63,727 nucleotides of DNA, taken from assembly GCF_024721265.1 (NCBI RefSeq), contig NZ_JAMXOC010000019.1:1-63727 (forward strand), given 5' to 3'. Source of the stretch: Ohessyouella blattaphilus. Lineage in GTDB: Bacteria > Bacillota > Clostridia > Lachnospirales > Lachnospiraceae. The notes under the pieces are model-generated. The model was not told the origin of the DNA and ran no database searches. It worked only from the letters and a program-made list of their open reading frames with translations. The stretch's first letter is position 1. Every line of letters begins with the position of its first letter. Shown piece after piece: positions 60,991 to 63,727 of the stretch. Made by a program: the position numbers and the translations under genes.

Positions 60991-61035
60991 CTCCTAAGCG
61001 AAGGGTCGGACGTTCAAATCGTCTCGGGGACGCCA
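60991..61035 (+). tRNA. 3' half of host tRNA-Arg(CCT) at attR, with encoded CCA
   Basis: Starts with the core CTCCTAAGC (60991-60999), then GAA to complete the anticodon stem, a variable loop, the T-arm with loop TTCAAAT, acceptor strand CGGGGAC, discriminator G and CCA. It pairs correctly with the 5' half at 11627-11657. Alone it is not a functional gene. Confidence 0.9.
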
Positions 61036-61043
61036 AAAACAAT

Positions 61044-61080
61044 GCCGCAAACCTGCATAAATACAGGCTTTGCGGCTTTT
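61044..61080 (+). terminator. tRNA-Arg terminator
   Basis: GCCGCAAACCTG pairs with CAGG-CTTTGCGGC (one mismatch) and is followed by TTTT. Confidence 0.8.
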
Positions 61081-61118
61081 ATAATTTCCCGAGAGAAATT
61101 GAACTTATAGTAAACGGC

Positions 61119-61287
61119 AATTAGCAAGAGCAGTTTCTGCTAATCAGATTGGAAGAAGAAAAATCGAACTTCTGTCGTTTCGTCACCGATTAGCTTGCTA
61201 ATGATTAGCACGATTTTCTCGGTTCTTGCTAATGAAAACGGCTTTCCTGCTAATTTGCGAAAAAATCGTGCTAAAAATCCTGCTAAT
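61119..61287. repeat. Arm-like TGCTAAT cluster outside the ICE
   Basis: TGCTAAT occurs at 61138, 61197, 61227, 61248 and 61281, with inverted ATTAGCA at about 61120 and 61204. These resemble integrase arm sites but lie past attR. They may mark the left end of a second, decayed element at the same tRNA. Confidence 0.55.
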
Positions 61288-61355
61288 TGAAAAGGCGATT
61301 GTTTCTTGTTCAACTACTCGTTTTGGGGGATTATCTAATCCTATTTTTCGCACAT

Positions 61356-61384
61356 TTGAACACCCTGCCCCATGCTCATATAAT
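61356..61384 (+). promoter_or_regulatory. Promoter of a truncated small gene
   Basis: TTGAAC (61356-61361), a 17-bp spacer and TATAAT (61379-61384), followed by AAAGGAGG and an ATG. Confidence 0.75.
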
Positions 61385-61408
61385 GAAAGCATAAAGGAGG
61401 TTGCGATT

Positions 61409-61531
61409 ATGAGAGAGAAAAAGAGCCATTTATATTTGGATAGCCATGAGCGAGTTACTTTGTTATCAGAGTTTTACTTGACATTCCATCTATTTCAGAT
61501 TACGATACAAAAAATCAATAACATTGTATAA
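61409..61531 (+). pseudogene. Truncated small mobile-element gene
   Basis: MREKKSHLYLDSHERVTLLS begins like the widespread small ICE proteins (compare 57427-57582), then changes to unrelated hydrophobic sequence (FHLFQITIQKINNIV) and stops. It has a full promoter and ribosome site. It is probably the 5' remnant of a second element, joined to chromosomal DNA near 61475. Confidence 0.5.
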
Positions 61532-61564
61532 GATAAAAACATGCATGAAATGAGGATGGGGATC

Positions 61565-62275
61565 TTGATACGAATTGCAATTGTAGAAGACGAAGTAAAA
61601 GTACAGAAACAATTGGGCGGTTATATAAAAAAATATGAAGAAGAGCGAGAAGAGTGTTTCGAAGTCTTTTTTTTCAAAGATGGCGATGAAATTGTAGAGG
61701 ATTACCGCGGTGTCTATGATATTATTTTTCTGGATATCCAGATGAAGCGAATGGATGGAATGTCGGCGGCAGAGAAGATTCGGGAAATGGACACCGAGGT
61801 TATCATTATCTTTATTACCAATATGGCGAATTACGCTATTCGAGGTTATGCTGTTGATGCAATGGACTTCGTGCTGAAGCCGATCCATTACTTCGCTTTC
61901 TCGGAGGAACTTAAGAAAGCATTGTCACGTCTGGCCCTGCGGAAGAAGAATTATTTACTCATTCCAGTCGAGAATGGCGTGGTGCGGCTGGAGGCGGCGA
62001 ATGTATTATACATTGAGAGCATCAGCCGGCGTTTGATCGTACATGGAAAGAAAGAGGAGTATACGATTAAGGGGACATTAAAAGAGTTAGAGGAGAAATT
62101 AAAGGAACAATATTTTTTCCGGTGTAACAATTGTTATTTGGTGAATCTTGCTTATGTAGAGGAAGTGACCCAAAATATCGTACAGGTAGGAGATCATCAA
62201 TTGCAGATCAGCCGGCCGCGTAAGAAAGCGTTTATGAATGCCCTTGCCGATTATGTGGGAGGTGTCATTAAATGA
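61565..62275 (+). CDS. LytTR-family response regulator
   Basis: A 236-aa AgrA/ComE-type regulator. The receiver has IAIVEDE, the phospho-acceptor Asp in IIFLDIQMKRMDG, ITN, and the Lys in FVLKPI. The LytTR domain follows (about 135-230; LIPVENGVVRLEAANVLYIE, FFRCNNCYLVNLAYVEEV). TTG 61565 is preceded by GGGGATC; upstream ATGs from 61541 lack a good site. It overlaps the kinase by 4 nt. Confidence 0.88.
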   Translation: MIRIAIVEDEVKVQKQLGGYIKKYEEEREECFEVFFFKDGDEIVEDYRGVYDIIFLDIQMKRMDGMSAAEKIREMDTEVIIIFITNMANYAIRGYAVDAMDFVLKPIHYFAFSEELKKALSRLALRKKNYLLIPVENGVVRLEAANVLYIESISRRLIVHGKKEEYTIKGTLKELEEKLKEQYFFRCNNCYLVNLAYVEEVTQNIVQVGDHQLQISRPRKKAFMNALADYVGGVIK

Positions 62276-63621
62276 TGGAGCAGATGTTTCCGGACATTCC
62301 CAGACTATATACAGCCATTGCAGAATGGATTGCTTGCGTTATTTATATTATTCCTTTGAAAAAGAAGCTTAAAGGGATGCGGTTAATATTGGTTTTGGCG
62401 GGGATGCTGGGGCTGCAGTGCTTGGTTCAGGGGATTGCAGGAAGGATGCCGATTGCTTTTTGGGTGCCGGGAATGATTTTGGCAATGGTGTTCATGTATT
62501 TGAATATTTATTGCTGCTGTGACTTGTCATTACTAGATACGGGGTATTGTTGTGCCCGAGCGTTTATAACAGCTGAGTTCGCAGCATCTCTGGGCTGGCA
62601 GTTGTATTGTTTCTTTTTTCTGGGAAGGACAATGGATAATAGGGTCGTGCCGGTGATGGTAATGGGACTGACCTACGCAGCGGTGTTTTTTATGATTTAT
62701 TTGCTGGAGTCAAAGCGGATTTTGCGTAATGTACGGCTGGGGGTTAGCGGTAAAGAATTGATCAGTGCAGTATTGATTGCAGCAGCAGCATTTATCATCA
62801 GCAATGTTTACTTTGCTGTGCAGACGACAGTGTTTCAAGGCCAGACCGGGGCGGCGCTATTCTTTATTCGGACGGTGGTGGATTTTAGCGGTTTAACCAT
62901 GCTTTATGCTCAACAAGAACAACGGAATGAAATCCGTCTGAGACGTGAAGTGGAGGCACTGGATCAGGTTTTGAACCGACAATACGAACAGTATCAGCAA
63001 TCAAAGGGGAATATTGAATTGCTGAATCGAAAGTATCATGACCTAAAACATCAAATAGCCATTATCCGATCAGAAGAAGATCCGGAAAAAAAGGAATCGT
63101 ATCTGGTTGAGATGGATCATGCTATTAAGATATATGAGTCCAATAATAATACGGGCAATAAGGTTCTTGATGTTGTTTTGACGGGGAAGAACATGTATTG
63201 TGTCGAACACCATATTAATCTGACCTGTGTCATTGACGGGCAGCAGTTGGCGTTCATGAAAGCAATGGATATCTGCTCGATTTTTGGAAATGCCCTGGAT
63301 AATGCTATCGAAAGTGTAATGAAGCTTAAGGAGCAGGAGAAGCGGCTGATTCGTGTGGCAGTGTATTCTCAGAACAACCTTTTGATGATGCGTTTTGAGA
63401 ATTACATCGAGGAGGTTCCTGCATTTGAAGAAGGCTTGCCGGCGACGACCAAGAAGAATAAAGATTTTCATGGATATGGAATTAAGAGTATTAAGCATAC
63501 TGCTGAGAAGTATGGGGGAAATTTGACGATTCATACCGAGGATAATTGGTTTGTTCTGCGAGTCTTAATTCCGCGGTGGGATAAAAAGATGACAGGTTAT
63601 CCTCAGAAAATGACAGTCTAG
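62272..63621 (+). CDS. AgrC-like GHKL sensor histidine kinase
   Basis: The N-terminal 200 residues of this 449-aa protein form five to six membrane helices. The phospho-acceptor region is NRKYHDLKHQIAII near 262, and the GHKL ATP site has SIFGNALDNAIESV and FHGYGIKSIKHTAEKYGG. This plan is the peptide-sensing quorum kinase family. No AgrB or AgrD is seen within the window, so the signal is unknown. It forms a two-component pair with the preceding gene. Confidence 0.88.
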   Translation: MMEQMFPDIPRLYTAIAEWIACVIYIIPLKKKLKGMRLILVLAGMLGLQCLVQGIAGRMPIAFWVPGMILAMVFMYLNIYCCCDLSLLDTGYCCARAFITAEFAASLGWQLYCFFFLGRTMDNRVVPVMVMGLTYAAVFFMIYLLESKRILRNVRLGVSGKELISAVLIAAAAFIISNVYFAVQTTVFQGQTGAALFFIRTVVDFSGLTMLYAQQEQRNEIRLRREVEALDQVLNRQYEQYQQSKGNIELLNRKYHDLKHQIAIIRSEEDPEKKESYLVEMDHAIKIYESNNNTGNKVLDVVLTGKNMYCVEHHINLTCVIDGQQLAFMKAMDICSIFGNALDNAIESVMKLKEQEKRLIRVAVYSQNNLLMMRFENYIEEVPAFEEGLPATTKKNKDFHGYGIKSIKHTAEKYGGNLTIHTEDNWFVLRVLIPRWDKKMTGYPQKMTV

Positions 63622-63650
63622 CCAAAAAATAGTTTTGGCTAGATTTTTTG
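63617..63650 (+). terminator. Terminator after the sensor kinase gene
   Basis: TCTAGCCAAAA and TTTTGGCTAGA form an 11-bp perfect stem around AATAG, followed by TTTTTTG. It overlaps the stop codon. The last 77 bp of the window show no feature. Confidence 0.9.
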
Positions 63651-63727
63651 TGATAATCTTCTAAATAACAAAATAGTCTCTCGGAATCTCGAGTGATTAT
63701 TTCGGCAAAGCCGAACATTGAACATTG

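Larger units (their letters stand above)
11658..60999. mobile_element. 49-kb integrative conjugative element in tRNA-Arg(CCT)
   Basis: The element is bounded by the 9-bp direct core CTCCTAAGC at 11658-11666 and 60991-60999, each inside one half of a split tRNA-Arg gene. An integrase reads toward the left end. TGCTAAT arm-like repeats lie at both ends. The element contains a Tn1549-type conjugation system: relaxase, MobC, PcfB, VirD4, Maff2, TrbL/VirB6-like, PrgI, VirB4 and a cell-wall hydrolase. Maintenance genes (ParA, ParB, RadC-like, Toprim) and defence cargo (phosphorothioation, AbiE, HEPN/WYL) are also present. All core conjugation genes look intact, so it may still be mobile. Excision at the cores would restore the host tRNA exactly. 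Confidence 0.9.

Noticed and set aside
60960-61040. A complete tRNA gene at the right end
   Set aside because: Only the 3' half is present; upstream sequence cannot form the D-arm or 5' acceptor strand. It completes the 5' half at 11627.
61226-61531. 101-aa plus-strand reading frame
   Set aside because: The first 60 codons run through arm-like repeats, promoter and ribosome site; only the part from ATG 61409 looks like protein.
61541-63621. Full agr quorum-sensing locus
   Set aside because: Regulator and kinase are present but no AgrB or AgrD gene is visible within the window.

Overview
The window is AT-rich DNA from a low-GC Gram-positive anaerobe, most likely class Clostridia. The evidence is AGGAGG-type ribosome binding sites, TTGACA/TATAAT promoters, a Tn1549-type conjugation module (PrgI, VirB4, TrbL/VirB6-like, Maff2, VirD4, PcfB, MOBP relaxase), a Cna-B surface protein and an AgrC/LytTR-type two-component system. 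No housekeeping gene fixes the genus. Almost everything here is mobile or defence DNA.

Layout. 1-1.6 kb: excisionase and tyrosine integrase at the right end of an element that lies to the left of the window. 1.6-2.8 kb: a scar of broken genes between two 23-bp direct repeats, then further debris. 2.8-5.2 kb: three small helix-turn-helix genes and a second integrase. 5.3-10.4 kb: a four-gene operon of a double-GHKL ATPase, a receiver-like protein, an HNH nuclease and an N6-adenine methyltransferase, read here as a non-standard restriction-modification system. 10.4-11.4 kb: an ORF6N/PLD-like protein whose upstream palindrome recurs inside its own coding sequence.

11.66-61.0 kb: a 49-kb integrative conjugative element (ICE) inserted in the anticodon loop of a host tRNA-Arg(CCT) gene. 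The host 5' half is at 11627-11666 and the 3' half at 60991-61035; they share a 9-bp core (CTCCTAAGC), and joining them gives a well-paired 76-nt tRNA with CCA. Just inside the left end the ICE carries a different, complete tRNA-Arg(CCT), which probably replaces the broken one. Next come integrase, excisionase, a MazF-like toxin, a candidate structured RNA, a sigma-like protein, a zinc ribbon and an XRE regulator.

The main cargo (16.9-31.4 kb) is a DNA phosphorothioation locus. dndB, C, D, E and A follow a consensus promoter inside a palindrome. Upstream is a five-gene block that is not recognisable as dndFGH: a large protein with RNAP alpha-CTD-like and sigma-region-4-like parts, a PLD/SF2 helicase, a 54-aa protein, a Rad50-like ATPase and a 169-aa protein. 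The conjugation genes (31.4-45.9 kb, minus strand) are interrupted by a three-gene cargo cassette (37.8-41.3 kb). The rest carries AbiEi/AbiEii, DUF3841, a Toprim protein, LytTR/DUF3021, RadC, a Cna-B adhesin and ParA/ParB. At the right end is an uncharacterised pair, a ribbon-helix-helix/WYL-like regulator with a HEPN-motif protein, plus a divergent membrane peptide.

Beyond the tRNA 3' half, integrase-arm-like repeats and a truncated gene suggest the scar of a second related element. A LytTR response regulator and GHKL sensor kinase end the window. All product names come from reading motifs and families by eye; no database search was run.
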